Under the pieces are notes generated by a model. That model searched no databases, was not told the origin of the DNA, and saw only the letters and a list, made by a program, of their open reading frames with translations. Shown in pieces: positions 26,554 to 36,612 of a DNA stretch of 64,000 nt. Source of the stretch: Terriglobia bacterium (GTDB lineage: Bacteria > Acidobacteriota > Terriglobia > Terriglobales > Acidobacteriaceae); NCBI GenBank assembly GCA_032252755.1, contig JAVUPY010000088.1, positions 1 to 64,000 on the forward strand, in the 5' to 3' direction. Position numbers and translations under genes: made by a program. Position 1 is the stretch's first letter, and each line of letters opens with the position of its first letter.

Positions 26554-28766
26554 TTCTTTCGGAATGCCACATTGACAGCCAGTTTGTCGCCTTCTACGTC
26601 TACGACGTTGCAGTAGGTTCGATGTCCCCGGCGCGTGAAATCCAGTCCTACGCGCGAATTCCCGACGCGCAGGTTGCGAAGGTGCAGCCAGTCGAGCCAC
26701 TCCGGCAATTGCGGATTAATGATGTTCAGCTCTTTGCGCGGTGCCGATGGCCGAATTCCAAGGACTGATGTCAGGATCAGGAACATTGCTCCCGAGGCCC
26801 ATGCCTGTGGTGAGCACGAGACAGGATAATGCACCGGTTCGTCGTTCTCGCGGCGGTGAACCCCGCAAAAGAGTTCCGGCAACCTGCAATCGCGGAAATT
26901 CAATGCAGCCTCGAACAGCGTAGTCAGGATTTGAATGGCAGGCTGACGGAGTTCATGCAATGCCATCCCATGCGCGATCAGTGAATTGTCGTGCGGCCAC
27001 ACCGATCCGCGGTGGTAGCTGAGAGGATTGAAGACGAGTTCGTCGGCCGACATGGTTCGCCATCCCCAACCGCTGAACATGTCCTGGCGCATCATTCGCT
27101 CGGTGACGGCACGCGCTCGGTCGCGGCTAATGATGCGGCTGAACAGCAGTTGGCCCGCGTTGGAGGCGATCACCTCCATCGGCTTCTTGGCAGAATCCAG
27201 GCCCATGGCGTAAAAACAACGTTCCGGCATCCAGAAGGTGCGCTCGAATCGCCGCGCCAGTTCGTGAGCCTCGCGACGCAACTTGTCGGCCCGTTGAGAG
27301 TCTCCAAAAACCTTCAGGAGCGACGCCATCCGATACTTCGCGTCGTAAACGTACCCCTGTACCTCGGCGAGCGCGATCGGCGGTTCGGCGATTTTGCCAT
27401 CTCGGTGAATGTTGGCGTCCCAGGAATCTTTCCATCCCTCGTTGACGAGACCCTTGGGAGAGCGGCGCTTGTACTCGACGAATCCATCGCCATCGAGATC
27501 GGCGTATTTGTCGATCCATTCCAATGCCTTATATGCGGTCGGCAACAGTTCGCGAACGAGGGCATCATCCGCCGTCCAGTTGTAAGTTTCGCTGAAAAGT
27601 ATCAGCCACAGCGGCGTTGAGTCGATCGAACCGTAGTAGGGACCGAACGGCATCTCGCCGCAAAGCGTCATCTCCCCTTCGCGAAGCTCATGCAGTATCT
27701 TGCCCGGCTCTTCGTCCTGCCAGTCGTTGTACTGCGTCCCCTGGTAGCGCGCGAGGACACGCAGGGTATCGATCGCGAGTTCCGGATTCAGTGAAAGTGT
27801 CTGGTAAGCGGCAATAATCGAATCGCGCCCGAAAATGGTCGCGAACCACGGGATCCCTGCCGCAATAATGTGCTCCTCGCCTTCGGGAATCCGCAGGGCG
27901 TGGAAGTCTTCCGTCGCAGTATGAACGGCGGTATCGAATACTCCGTGGCTGGTGTGGAGATGGGTCGAACGCGACTCCCATTCGCGAAACGCCTCGCGCC
28001 GATACCGCAGATTCTTTGCAAAATCCAGCTCGCCGGTGCGTTGGGGACGGTTTTCCTGCGAAGGAATCACCCTCACGTCAATATGAAATTTCTTCAGCGG
28101 CTCAAGGTGCAATTCCCACCGTGCGCGCCGGACTTCAATGCTGACGGGCGCTGGCTCGACCTCAATCACAGTCTGTCGAAAGATATTATCCAGGCCGCGA
28201 TAGCAGAAGATCAGCCGGTTGTCCTGAATGATGGGTTCGTAATACTGACCATGGACGCTTCGCGCCACACCACGCACCTGGAAGACATCGACAAAGTCCG
28301 CGTCAAAGATAATCTCAGCGGTGACCGTAACCGGCTTAAGGTTGAAATTCTCGAAACTAAAGTAGTCGTAGAAGATATCGCGCGAGAGTAACTGTTCACG
28401 GCGGATGTGAACCGTATTCTCCGGCAGATCGAAGGAGTCTCGTAGGGTGATATTGCCGGTCGTCAGCTCGACTTGCGACGCAAACGTTTTTTCCGTACTG
28501 GACGAGAGAACGACAGCGCGATGATTGTCGATTCGCAGTTCGAGGTGACTCAGGAACCTGGTGTCGAGGTGAAAGAAACCGACGTCGGGCGCGCTCGGCG
28601 GATAGATGTCGCCCGCGACCGATGTGGACAAGAAGGTCTTGCCATCGATCAGCGTAAGGTTGTTGACCTTGCGCGGCTCGAACTGCTGGTATGCAATCCG
28701 CGGCTCGAGGTGCGGAGACTCGATGGGCACCAGGGCCTGTTCTGGAACCACCAGTTTCGTACTCAT
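26550..28766 (-). CDS. amylo-alpha-1,6-glucosidase / glycogen-debranching-type protein
   Basis: A 738-residue cytoplasmic protein. The N-terminal beta-sandwich domain (about 25-215, with TFLSTSVAGDIYPPSAPDVGFFHLDTRFLSHLELRID in parts) is the GDE N-terminal type, and the C-terminal (alpha/alpha)6 domain (about 265-690) is typical of amylo-1,6-glucosidases. It contains WFATIFGRDSIIAA, the acidic WQDEEPGKILHELREGEM, and GWKDSWD, candidate catalytic surroundings. It is the last gene of the nine-gene glycan operon, overlapping the upstream glycosyltransferase stop by four bases. It could trim or recycle alpha-glucan formed by the operon. Exact linkage specificity is unknown. Confidence 0.88.
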   Translation of the reverse strand: MSTKLVVPEQALVPIESPHLEPRIAYQQFEPRKVNNLTLIDGKTFLSTSVAGDIYPPSAPDVGFFHLDTRFLSHLELRIDNHRAVVLSSSTEKTFASQVELTTGNITLRDSFDLPENTVHIRREQLLSRDIFYDYFSFENFNLKPVTVTAEIIFDADFVDVFQVRGVARSVHGQYYEPIIQDNRLIFCYRGLDNIFRQTVIEVEPAPVSIEVRRARWELHLEPLKKFHIDVRVIPSQENRPQRTGELDFAKNLRYRREAFREWESRSTHLHTSHGVFDTAVHTATEDFHALRIPEGEEHIIAAGIPWFATIFGRDSIIAAYQTLSLNPELAIDTLRVLARYQGTQYNDWQDEEPGKILHELREGEMTLCGEMPFGPYYGSIDSTPLWLILFSETYNWTADDALVRELLPTAYKALEWIDKYADLDGDGFVEYKRRSPKGLVNEGWKDSWDANIHRDGKIAEPPIALAEVQGYVYDAKYRMASLLKVFGDSQRADKLRREAHELARRFERTFWMPERCFYAMGLDSAKKPMEVIASNAGQLLFSRIISRDRARAVTERMMRQDMFSGWGWRTMSADELVFNPLSYHRGSVWPHDNSLIAHGMALHELRQPAIQILTTLFEAALNFRDCRLPELFCGVHRRENDEPVHYPVSCSPQAWASGAMFLILTSVLGIRPSAPRKELNIINPQLPEWLDWLHLRNLRVGNSRVGLDFTRRGHRTYCNVVDVEGDKLAVNVAFRKN

Positions 28767-29917
28767 GCCACCGCCCGAGGCTCCTCGGGTTCATTATCAG
28801 GTTCTGCCGCTTCCCTGGCGATCAATTCCCTTTCCAGGGCGATGTCAGGAATAAATTCAATCTCGGAATCGGCTGTAACTCCTGCAGGTTTGCGCGACGG
28901 ATACGCGATTTCATTGTAGAGATCCGCATAGTGCCCGGCCATGCGTTCCACCGAGAAGTTTTCTTCCGCATAACGCCGCACTTCCGCGGGAGAGAATTTT
29001 CCCTCGATCCCCTTCACGGTGGCAACCATATCGTCAATTGACGTGCAGACATGGCCCGAGACTTTTTCTTTAACCACTTCCGCGACCGAGCCGCCCGCGA
29101 ATGCCAGGACTGGTGTCCCGGTGGCCATCGCTTCAACCATCACGAGGCCAAAGGGCTCATTCCACTGAATTGGGAAAAGCAGAGCCGCCGCATTACCAAG
29201 CAGGTCGTTTTTTGCGTCGAGGTCGGCCTCGCCCACGTATTCGATGAATTTGCCGTCAATATGTGGCTTGATGCGACTCTCGAAATAGTCGCGATAAAGC
29301 GGCTGAACCTCGCCGGCGATTTTCAATGACATGCCGCTCTTCTTCGCGATCTCAATTGCGACGTGAGTTCCTTTCAGTGGGGCAATTCTGCCGAGGAAAG
29401 CGAGGTACGGTTTCTTCTGTTCCTGGAGTTTATAGGGCGACATCTCGACGCCGTGGTGAATAGTGCGAATGAGCGGCTGCCTCTCCAGCGCCTGCTGAAA
29501 TCGGCTTATGCAGACGAAATTGACTTGCGGATGGTGCGAGTAGAATTCGCTCAACCCGTCGTGATGGGGGTGGTGGATCGTGTACACGAACTCCGGGCCA
29601 TCGAACCGAGAGAATGCCAGCCCTGAAGCACTGTTGAGATGAATGATATCGGCGTCATTCCAGGCATCGCGGATCGCCCAGGCGCAATGATTCATGTCTT
29701 TCAGGTTTGAGTAAATTTCACCATCGATCGGCCACTGATTCTCCGCATAGAGCCAGCGCAGCTCTGTGTTGACGCACGATTGCCCATTGGCATAGACCAC
29801 AACGTCGAAGCCAAGTTTTTTAAGCGCCTCTGCGAGCTGCGCAACGAATAATTCCGTTCCGCCGTATCTGGTGGGGGGAACACTGATGAAAGGTGAGGCA
29901 ATCAACGCGATCCGCAT
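28763..29917 (-). CDS. GT4-family glycosyltransferase
   Basis: A 384-residue GT-B enzyme. The start at 29917 (MRIALIASPFISVPPTRYGG) has GAGGT five bases upstream. The N-terminal half carries the glycine-rich GGTELFVAQLAEALKKLGFDV acceptor-side motif. The C-terminal half has LGRIAPLKGTHVAIEIAKK and the retaining-enzyme motif NEPFGLVMVEAMATGTPVLAF (E-x7-E). No membrane segment or signal is present. It shares gene order and coupling with the other glycosyltransferases of the operon. Donor and acceptor are unknown. Confidence 0.9.
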   Translation of the reverse strand: MRIALIASPFISVPPTRYGGTELFVAQLAEALKKLGFDVVVYANGQSCVNTELRWLYAENQWPIDGEIYSNLKDMNHCAWAIRDAWNDADIIHLNSASGLAFSRFDGPEFVYTIHHPHHDGLSEFYSHHPQVNFVCISRFQQALERQPLIRTIHHGVEMSPYKLQEQKKPYLAFLGRIAPLKGTHVAIEIAKKSGMSLKIAGEVQPLYRDYFESRIKPHIDGKFIEYVGEADLDAKNDLLGNAAALLFPIQWNEPFGLVMVEAMATGTPVLAFAGGSVAEVVKEKVSGHVCTSIDDMVATVKGIEGKFSPAEVRRYAEENFSVERMAGHYADLYNEIAYPSRKPAGVTADSEIEFIPDIALERELIAREAAEPDNEPEEPRAVA

Positions 29918-30042
29918 GAGACCTCTGTGCCGCAACTGGATTTGATAATTCGGAGGATCGTCCGCCCAAAAGGATAGGATGCGATGCTTGGAACTGAGGT
30001 TTGCGAAGGAGAGCTCAAATCGAGAGCTGGCGCCTATTTGCG

Positions 30043-31161
30043 CTAACGCAGGGCCAACTGCTGCGGTGGATTCCGCAGAACCCCAGAGTTCTCCTTTCTC
30101 CCGTTTTCAACAGCACGCTCGAACTCCCGCGCGCGGATAGCACTCGTATGCTCCGCGAGTACCCTTTCCTGGGCTGCCCGCCCGATGCTGTAGAGTTCGC
30201 CAGCCGAAAGCTCACGAAGATACCGGACCATCTCGGCGGAAGATACCGGCAAAAGAATTTCGCGACCCGGTGTGAAGAACGTATCGAGCCCGGGCCAGTT
30301 GTCGGAAGCGATCGTAGCGCCGCACGCGGCGGCTTCAAAAAGCCGCACCGATGGCGAATATCCGGCCTGCACCATGTCTCGGCGGGTAACGTTGAGAGTG
30401 ATCCGCGACGACGAATAAAAGTGCGGATGCCATCGGGGGTTCAAATGCATGATCCGCCGCACGTTGGAAGGCCAGCGGACCTCGCGCGGATACTGCGGTC
30501 CCGCGACGAGGAACTTCGACGCCGGTAACTGGCGCGCGGGTTCACACAGCAACTCTTCCAGCTTCGGCTGGCGATCGGGCGCGTACGTTCCCATGTAGCT
30601 GAGATCGCACGCAAAACGCTTCGCAACCGGGTACGTGTGATAACGCTCAGGATCGAAGCTGCAATACAGCGGAACCGCACGCGGTGCTCCGAATTTTTCT
30701 TCCAGGATGCGCAGCGCCGGCCCGCCCGTGAAACTGAAGTAGACATCCAGACCGGCGATCTGGCTGGCAAGCAGGTAAGCGGTTGTTCCCGTCTCGTTGA
30801 GTTTGGCGAGGGTGATCGGCGTATCGATGTCGTAGTAGGTCTTTACCCGCGCCCCCGAGTCGAGCATTTCCTGAACCGCCGCAACCCCATCCGGGAAATA
30901 CGACCCAACCATCGCCACGTCAGCGCGGTTCAGTTCGGCACGCAGTCTCCGAAGGATGCTCTTCCATTCTCGGAAGAGGACGACACGGCAGAACGTCGGT
31001 TCGGGCAAGTCGCGGTTCGAGGCGTACCACTCGACATCGCGCTCGAAGAAAACGATCTCCCACCCGCGCTCGTACAAGGCTCGCGTGAGGGCGCGGAAAG
31101 TGGTCGCATGGCCGTTCCCCCACGATGACGTAATCGATAGCCCACAGATGACCAGTTTCAC
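30043..31161 (-). CDS. CgeB-type glycosyltransferase, first copy
   Basis: A 372-residue protein starting with GTG (MKLVICGLSITSSWGNGHATTFRALTRALYERG). It has the layout of CgeB/spore-maturation-type GT-B enzymes: an N-terminal half with a GNG loop and FFERDVEWYASNRDLP, and a C-terminal Glyco_trans_1_2-type half with SVRLFEAAACGATIASDNWPGLDTFFTPGREIL. Two further genes of the same type follow in the operon (31175-32299, 32296-33414), with 30-40 percent similarity judged by eye. They are probably paralogues adding successive sugars. The gap to the next downstream glycosyltransferase is about 125 bases. Confidence 0.85.
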   Translation of the reverse strand: MKLVICGLSITSSWGNGHATTFRALTRALYERGWEIVFFERDVEWYASNRDLPEPTFCRVVLFREWKSILRRLRAELNRADVAMVGSYFPDGVAAVQEMLDSGARVKTYYDIDTPITLAKLNETGTTAYLLASQIAGLDVYFSFTGGPALRILEEKFGAPRAVPLYCSFDPERYHTYPVAKRFACDLSYMGTYAPDRQPKLEELLCEPARQLPASKFLVAGPQYPREVRWPSNVRRIMHLNPRWHPHFYSSSRITLNVTRRDMVQAGYSPSVRLFEAAACGATIASDNWPGLDTFFTPGREILLPVSSAEMVRYLRELSAGELYSIGRAAQERVLAEHTSAIRAREFERAVENGRKENSGVLRNPPQQLALR

Positions 31162-31174
31162 CCGTGCATCCTCC

Positions 31175-32299
31175 CTACGCAGTCCGCTCCACCGGGAAAT
31201 CTGCCGTTTGCAGATGCGGCGCGCTCACACGCGCATGTCGCGCCTCCATCAAAATTGCGTCGACCTCCCTTGCGCGCGAAGCATAGGCATGTTCCTGCAG
31301 AGCGCGCTGGCGCATGCGAGTCCCGATTGCGTCCCGTTGGGCGGAAGAGGTTTCACGAAGGTAGCTCACGATTTCCTGTGCGTCATGCGCCACCAGGATT
31401 TCCTCTCCGGGCTCAAAGAATGTTTCGATGCCTCGCCAGTAGTCTGTGATCAAACACGCGCCCGCGCCAGCAGCCTCAAAGATGCGCGTCGGCGGCGAGA
31501 ACCCAACGTCGGCCATCGAATCGCGATTGATGTTTAGCACCATCCGCGCCGAGCAGTTCAGTCGGTTGTGCATATTCGTGCCAACGTGACCGATCCACAG
31601 AACATTGGACGGCAGACGCTTGGATCCCCACCCTTCCCCACCCAGGATGAACTTCATCTCCGGGGCGAGCTCGGCGGCTCGCACGAAGAATTCCTCGACG
31701 CGACTCTCGCGGTCAGGTAGTCGATTGCCTACGAAAACAAGGTCGCAGGCCAGGGACGGGTCCGCTGCTATGGGAAAGTGCATCTCCGGATCAAGTGCGT
31801 TATAAATCGGGTAGCAGTTCTGTGCGCCCAACTCCAGATAGTGCTCCACGACCGGCGCCCCGCCGCCGTAGGTGAAGACGAAATCGTATTGCGGGATCAG
31901 CATGCGAAAGGGATTCGTAGGATCAGCTTCAACACTGGCAAGAGTCGCCGGAGCATCGACATCCCAGAACGCCACCATTCTTCCGCGCGAGCGTATCTCG
32001 AGTACACGCCGTTCCAGCACGGCGTCATCGGCGCCTATCCCACTGTGCTTAATGATGAGATCTGCCGTAGCTGCCAGTCCGAGAAGGTCGTCGAGGTCTC
32101 TCGGTGTCTGGTAGACAATCACTTTTGCGTACTCCACCTCGCTCAGATCGCGGTTCTGCTGGCGATTGTAGATATCGGGTTCCGCAAACGTGATGTCGTG
32201 CTCGAGCGCAGCCAGATTCCGATAAATCCCGCGATAATATGTTGCTGCTCCGTTCCAGTAAGAGGACGTTATGCTGGAACCGAAGACGAAAATTCTCAT
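31175..32299 (-). CDS. CgeB-type glycosyltransferase, second copy
   Basis: A 374-residue protein. The start at 32299 (MRIFVFGSSITSSYWNGAATYYRGIYRNL) has AGGAG eight bases upstream, and it overlaps the preceding gene by four bases. The N-terminus closely parallels the first copy (SSITSSYWNG against LSITSSWGNG; AEPDIYNRQQNRDL against DVEWYASNRDLP). The C-terminal signature is TRIFEAAGAGACLITDYWRGIETFFEPGEEILV. It is cytoplasmic with no membrane segment. Confidence 0.85.
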   Translation of the reverse strand: MRIFVFGSSITSSYWNGAATYYRGIYRNLAALEHDITFAEPDIYNRQQNRDLSEVEYAKVIVYQTPRDLDDLLGLAATADLIIKHSGIGADDAVLERRVLEIRSRGRMVAFWDVDAPATLASVEADPTNPFRMLIPQYDFVFTYGGGAPVVEHYLELGAQNCYPIYNALDPEMHFPIAADPSLACDLVFVGNRLPDRESRVEEFFVRAAELAPEMKFILGGEGWGSKRLPSNVLWIGHVGTNMHNRLNCSARMVLNINRDSMADVGFSPPTRIFEAAGAGACLITDYWRGIETFFEPGEEILVAHDAQEIVSYLRETSSAQRDAIGTRMRQRALQEHAYASRAREVDAILMEARHARVSAPHLQTADFPVERTA

Positions 32300-33414
32300 C
32301 GACCTAGCTCCTCGGAGATTTCGAGCAACTGCTGCGCACGGTGATGACATGTATGACGTTTGCGGATGGTCTCCAACCCGCTCCGCGCGATCTGCGCACG
32401 TGCCGATTGGTCCCGCGATAACTCTTCAATTGTCGCCGTCATGCGATCGCTGTTGCTGGCGATGACGTAGTCCTCGCCGGGCCGGAAGAGACCTTCGGCA
32501 TCGTTCCATGGAGCGCAAACCAATGTAGCTCCGCAAGCCAGCGCCTCGAATACACGAATCGTCGGAATCCCGCTCAGACCGTTTGTATATTGCCGGCGAG
32601 GCACATGTAGCGCCAGGCGCGAATGGGCGTAGGCCACCGGCGCCGACAAATTAGGCAGATAACCTCGGTACTCAATGCCCGCCTCTTTCAAGACCCGAAC
32701 GCCGGCGTCCGGATAACGAACACCATGCACGAGGATCTTCCGGTGCGGCAGGTTATGCGCAGGACCCACAAGGTATTCCATTAGTTCCCGGGTTCGCTCC
32801 TCGTCACCCCAGTTTCCGATCCACAAGAGGTCCCATTCCTTCTCAAGATCAAGAGGCTTAAACACCGATGTATCCGCCGCTTCATGGAACGTCCAGACGT
32901 TGGGAATTCCAAACCCATCCTGGTAGATCCTGCGAATCGCATCTCCGAAAGCGAGCACGCCATCAACTCGGTGCAGTTGAAATTGCAGAATTTGCCCTGC
33001 CGCGGTATAGGCCCTGTGATGCGTATCGTGCAGCAACACGCGAAATCCGAACCGATCTTTCCGCTCGAGCACGGCATTCACCACTTTCGGATCGTTCCAC
33101 TCGTGCAAGATGACGATATCGGCTCCGCGAAGTTCGGCATCGAGGAAATGATCGAGCGTGTCATCCTGCTGATAGAAGTGAACGTCGAGTTCGGGATAGG
33201 TTTGGCGGAAGGTATCGATGGCTTCAACTGCCAGATCTTTTTCATTGCTGACCAGGCTCTTCAGAGACCACGCCCCGAGTTCCTCGTAACAGCGTACTTC
33301 GTGACCCAACTTGATAAGCTCGCGCACGAGTCCACGCAGGAAATGCGCATTACCGTGATTCCAGTCGCTCACCCACGAATGTGCAAAGAATCGGAAATGC
33401 AGGCGTTGTTTCAT
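32296..33414 (-). CDS. CgeB-type glycosyltransferase, third copy
   Basis: A 372-residue protein with GGAGG upstream of its ATG, overlapping both neighbours by four bases. The N-terminal half is the most divergent of the three (MKQRLHFRFFAHSWVSDWNHGNAHFLRGLVREL) but keeps the G/N-rich loop. The C-terminal half has IPTIRVFEALACGATLVCAPWNDAEGLFRPGEDYV. His pairs in HEWNDPKV and LLHDTHHRAYTAAG may be substrate contacts. The order of sugar addition cannot be told. Confidence 0.85.
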   Translation of the reverse strand: MKQRLHFRFFAHSWVSDWNHGNAHFLRGLVRELIKLGHEVRCYEELGAWSLKSLVSNEKDLAVEAIDTFRQTYPELDVHFYQQDDTLDHFLDAELRGADIVILHEWNDPKVVNAVLERKDRFGFRVLLHDTHHRAYTAAGQILQFQLHRVDGVLAFGDAIRRIYQDGFGIPNVWTFHEAADTSVFKPLDLEKEWDLLWIGNWGDEERTRELMEYLVGPAHNLPHRKILVHGVRYPDAGVRVLKEAGIEYRGYLPNLSAPVAYAHSRLALHVPRRQYTNGLSGIPTIRVFEALACGATLVCAPWNDAEGLFRPGEDYVIASNSDRMTATIEELSRDQSARAQIARSGLETIRKRHTCHHRAQQLLEISEELGR

Positions 33415-34520
33415 GCCGCGTGTGCCTCCACTCCCGCGAGCGTTCGGTAGAGATCCAGATAGTCGTTCACCATTCGGTCGGCTGTGTACCGGGCACGCGC
33501 GCGGTTGTATGCAAGATTGGCATAACGAAGTCTCAACTCGCGGTTGCCCTGTAACCGCTCAAGTTGCCGTTGCAAACTCACCGGATCGTTCGTCCGGAAA
33601 TAACATACCGTCTCTCCCCAGATTTCGCGGAAGCTCGGAATGTCGTTGGCGACGATTGCACAACGGGAGAACGCGGCCTCCAGCGGTGCCAGCCCAAATG
33701 GTTCGTACACCGACGTGGCAGCATACAGGGCTGCGCGCCCAAACCAGTGCCGCAACTGTCCTTCGCTCTGCGACCCCTTCAACCGCACCGCCGCCGGCGC
33801 ATTTCCGACCGCCGAAACGCCTCTTAGCGCAGCGTCCGCGTGCTCTTCAGCACCGACAATGAACACCGGCGACGGTGGCGCGATTCTCGTCAGCAGCACA
33901 GCCTGTTTGCCACCGTCCCACAACCTGCCTACGGATAGAATGTAATCGTCCTTGCTGATATGGGGATTAAACAACGTTGGCGTTCGCCCGTTATAAATCA
34001 CCCGGCCGCGTTTCATCGGCGAATACCATGTGTAGATTTGCCGCAACATCCAATTGCTCGGCGCAATAACCGCTGTTGCTCCGGCAAGCCCCTCTGATAC
34101 TGCGCGACGATACCATCGGATCCACTCGAAATCTTCGGGCTCTTCGTTCTTGACCGTGGCCCACCAGCTGACGACATCGCTATGTGCGACGACAATCTTC
34201 GGAATGCTGACCGGGAGGTTGCCGTAGCAGTACTGGTTGAGGTGCAGCACGTCGGGCCTCGTCTCTTCTATGATTGACATCAGGAAGTCGCGCGAGGCCT
34301 CGACATCGCCCTCGGCTTCCTGCATCCACTCCAGGCGAAACGCGGTCGGGCGGAAATCAACCAGCCGCAGCGGTTCAATCCAGTCAGCCTGCGCCGGGGG
34401 GGGAATATTACCGAAACTCACAAGCGTGACACGGACGCCCCGGCGCACCAGTCCTGTCACCAGTTCCTTGGCGTAGCTCCAGACGCCGCCCACCGTGTCT
34501 GCGGTTACCAGTACGTGCAT
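33411..34520 (-). CDS. GT4-family glycosyltransferase
   Basis: A 369-residue GT-B protein beginning MHVLVTADTVGGVWSYAKELVTGLVRRGVRV, the GG loop of glycogen-synthase-like GT4 enzymes. The donor half has ILSVGRLWDGGKQAVLL and the E-x7-E motif in VYEPFGLAPLEAAFSRCAIVAND. GAGG lies five bases before ATG. It sits six bases after the epimerase and is coupled to the CgeB gene by a four-base overlap. The motif points to a retaining enzyme. Confidence 0.9.
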   Translation of the reverse strand: MHVLVTADTVGGVWSYAKELVTGLVRRGVRVTLVSFGNIPPPAQADWIEPLRLVDFRPTAFRLEWMQEAEGDVEASRDFLMSIIEETRPDVLHLNQYCYGNLPVSIPKIVVAHSDVVSWWATVKNEEPEDFEWIRWYRRAVSEGLAGATAVIAPSNWMLRQIYTWYSPMKRGRVIYNGRTPTLFNPHISKDDYILSVGRLWDGGKQAVLLTRIAPPSPVFIVGAEEHADAALRGVSAVGNAPAAVRLKGSQSEGQLRHWFGRAALYAATSVYEPFGLAPLEAAFSRCAIVANDIPSFREIWGETVCYFRTNDPVSLQRQLERLQGNRELRLRYANLAYNRARARYTADRMVNDYLDLYRTLAGVEAHAA

Positions 34521-34526
34521 GCTGCC

Positions 34527-35645
34527 TCAAGCAGTCAAACCATAGGACGCCAACTGTCGCGATGCCTCGCCGACGCGATCGGTCGCGGTTTGCGAACGAA
34601 GCCACGACACCAACTCACCCACACCATCGCGGAAACCGAACTTCGGTGCGTAGCCCAGAACTTCGCGAGCACGGGAGATGTCCGCATAACAGTGACGAAT
34701 GTCGCCCACCCGATACTTCCCCGTGATCTCGATAGGCACGTTCCCCAACGCTTCGCTCAGACTCGACGCGACTTCACGGATCGTGATTGGCTTCCCGCTA
34801 CCGATGTTCAGCGCTTCGCCATTTGCCTCTTCACTCTTAAGGGCCAGCAAATTCGCCTGTACGACGTCGTGAACACTGACAAAATCGCGCATCTGGCTGC
34901 CATCCTCAAAAATCATCGGCGCACGATCGTTCAACAGCCTCGAGCCGAAAATCGCCGCAACCCCCGTATACGGATTCGAGAGTGCCTGCCGTGTGCCGTA
35001 AATATTGAAATACCGCAGCGCTACCACCGGCATGTCGTAAGTGCGACCGAAGAGCAGCACCATCTCTTCCTGGTCCTTTTTTGAGAGCGCGTAATACGAC
35101 GTGTATTGCAACGGCTTCTCTTCACTCGTCGGCAGCGGGCTCAAGGCGCGTGCACATTCTGGACAACGCACCTCCCAGTGTTTCTCGCGGAGTTGCTGCA
35201 TAGGCCTCGGTGGCGGAGCGACCTTGCGGTGTTCCGGACACTCATATTGCCCTTCGCCATAAATCGACATCGAGGATGCGACGATCAGTTTCTCGTATTC
35301 GAGTTTGCAATCCAGCACGGCCTGAAGCAGGTTCGCGGTGCCTTGCGTGTTCACTTCCATGTACCGCGCAATCTCGTACATCGATTGACCGACACCTACA
35401 GCAGCGGCGAAATGGTAGACCACGTCCACACCGCGAACGGCCCTTATCACCGCCTCGATATTCCGCATATCGCCCCGCTGGAACTCGACTTCCTTCGCGA
35501 GATAAGGCGGTACGCCGTCACCGTGGACCTGCGGGTCGAGATTGTCGAAGACGCGAACGGAATGGCCCTCGCGCAGCAGTGCATCCACTGTATGCGAGCC
35601 CACAAAGCCCGCGCCGCCAGTGACCAGCACACGCTTCCCGCTCAT
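34527..35645 (-). CDS. NAD-dependent nucleotide-sugar epimerase with a zinc-ribbon-like insertion
   Basis: A 372-residue extended SDR when started at 35645 (MSGKRVLVTGGAGFVGSH). The cofactor motif is GGAGFVGS, the catalytic pair lies in SSMSIYG and YYALSKKDQEEM, and RYFNIYGTRQALSNPYTGVAAIF is the sugar-side region. Between these, at about 165-205, an unusual insertion has CPEH and CPECA spaced 32 residues apart, looking like a zinc ribbon. It supplies an epimerised NDP-sugar to the operon's glycosyltransferases. It overlaps the upstream hydrolase gene by four bases. Confidence 0.88.
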   Translation of the reverse strand: MSGKRVLVTGGAGFVGSHTVDALLREGHSVRVFDNLDPQVHGDGVPPYLAKEVEFQRGDMRNIEAVIRAVRGVDVVYHFAAAVGVGQSMYEIARYMEVNTQGTANLLQAVLDCKLEYEKLIVASSMSIYGEGQYECPEHRKVAPPPRPMQQLREKHWEVRCPECARALSPLPTSEEKPLQYTSYYALSKKDQEEMVLLFGRTYDMPVVALRYFNIYGTRQALSNPYTGVAAIFGSRLLNDRAPMIFEDGSQMRDFVSVHDVVQANLLALKSEEANGEALNIGSGKPITIREVASSLSEALGNVPIEITGKYRVGDIRHCYADISRAREVLGYAPKFGFRDGVGELVSWLRSQTATDRVGEASRQLASYGLTA

Positions 35646-36580
35646 TGTCGCGCCCCCACGACCGCTCCGTCTCTGGGCGAGGATGACGGACTCTTTCTCA
35701 TCGGGACATATCGTTCTACCGCCCATGCAGCGAACTGGGCAAAATCGTTCGGATCCTTCGGAGGGCTGGTGTAGTGCGGCGAAATGCCGAGGTGTTCGGG
35801 CGTGAAGCAAAGTGTCAAGGTAGTCTCGAACTCCTCCAGCGCCGACATCTGCCGGTCGAACCACGGTTCCGCGTTCGGACGAAATGAATCCGCCCAACTG
35901 ATCCCGGTTCGCAGGTAATTCACGCCCAACTTCCGGAGCCACTCAACGCCGAGGTCAAGCCGGTGATCTTCGAAGTGGAACCACTGGCAAATTCCCAGGC
36001 CGGAAGCGAAGTGATCCGCCGCCGCTTTCGGGGAGCCGTCCTCGCGCAACAATCCCATGTAATAGTGCCGGTAATACGCGCTTCCTTCTGCTTCCTTGTG
36101 GCGGGTTGTTGCCGTCCATGTCTTCGGCAGGTCGAAAAGGCTGTACCAGTGCGCGCGTTCGACGATAGGTAGTAGCAACTCAGCGGTCCGCTCCAACCCG
36201 AAAACCTGGACCTCTTCGGCACCAAATGAAGACGCGCCGACCTCTGAGACCCAAATAGGCTTGCCCTTTGCAACTGCCTTGATTTCTTCAATCTTGTTCG
36301 GCCACTCGTTGATGTTCCAGTGGTTCCAGTCCAGCGGAAATCCGTGCACGGCGACGATGTCGACGACGTCGAGCACACCGTGCGAATCGAGCAGCTTTAT
36401 AAAATTCGGATCAATCGGGGAGATTCCGCCCAAAACCAGTTTCACTGTGGGATTCACGCGCCGGATGGCATGAGCCGCTGCCAGCACATTGCCGGCGAAC
36501 ATCTTCCAGTCGGGATCCATCTTGAAATCCCAATGGGAGAGGTTGTTGGGCTCATTCCAGAGCATGACTGCTTCGACCAT
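35642..36580 (-). CDS. clan GH-A-like glycoside hydrolase, apparently circularly permuted
   Basis: A 312-residue protein with no signal peptide. GGAAGGGAC upstream supports the ATG at 36580. The protein opens almost directly with MLWNEPNNLSHWDF, the Asn-Glu-Pro acid/base motif that normally lies at strand 4 of the barrel. Strand 7 with a candidate nucleophile follows in KPIWVSEVGASSFGAEE near 108-124. The part after residue 200 (DLGVEWLRKLGVNYLRTGISWAD, then TTLTLCFTPEHLGI, then FAQFAAWAVERY) looks like strands 1-3, which normally come first. Joining the end back to the start would restore a normal barrel. It resembles beta-xylosidase-type proteins. The substrate is unknown. Confidence 0.75.
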   Translation of the reverse strand: MVEAVMLWNEPNNLSHWDFKMDPDWKMFAGNVLAAAHAIRRVNPTVKLVLGGISPIDPNFIKLLDSHGVLDVVDIVAVHGFPLDWNHWNINEWPNKIEEIKAVAKGKPIWVSEVGASSFGAEEVQVFGLERTAELLLPIVERAHWYSLFDLPKTWTATTRHKEAEGSAYYRHYYMGLLREDGSPKAAADHFASGLGICQWFHFEDHRLDLGVEWLRKLGVNYLRTGISWADSFRPNAEPWFDRQMSALEEFETTLTLCFTPEHLGISPHYTSPPKDPNDFAQFAAWAVERYVPMRKSPSSSPRDGAVVGARQ

Positions 36581-36612
36581 GAACTAGTCCCTTCCAATTC
36601 AAATTCTTCTCT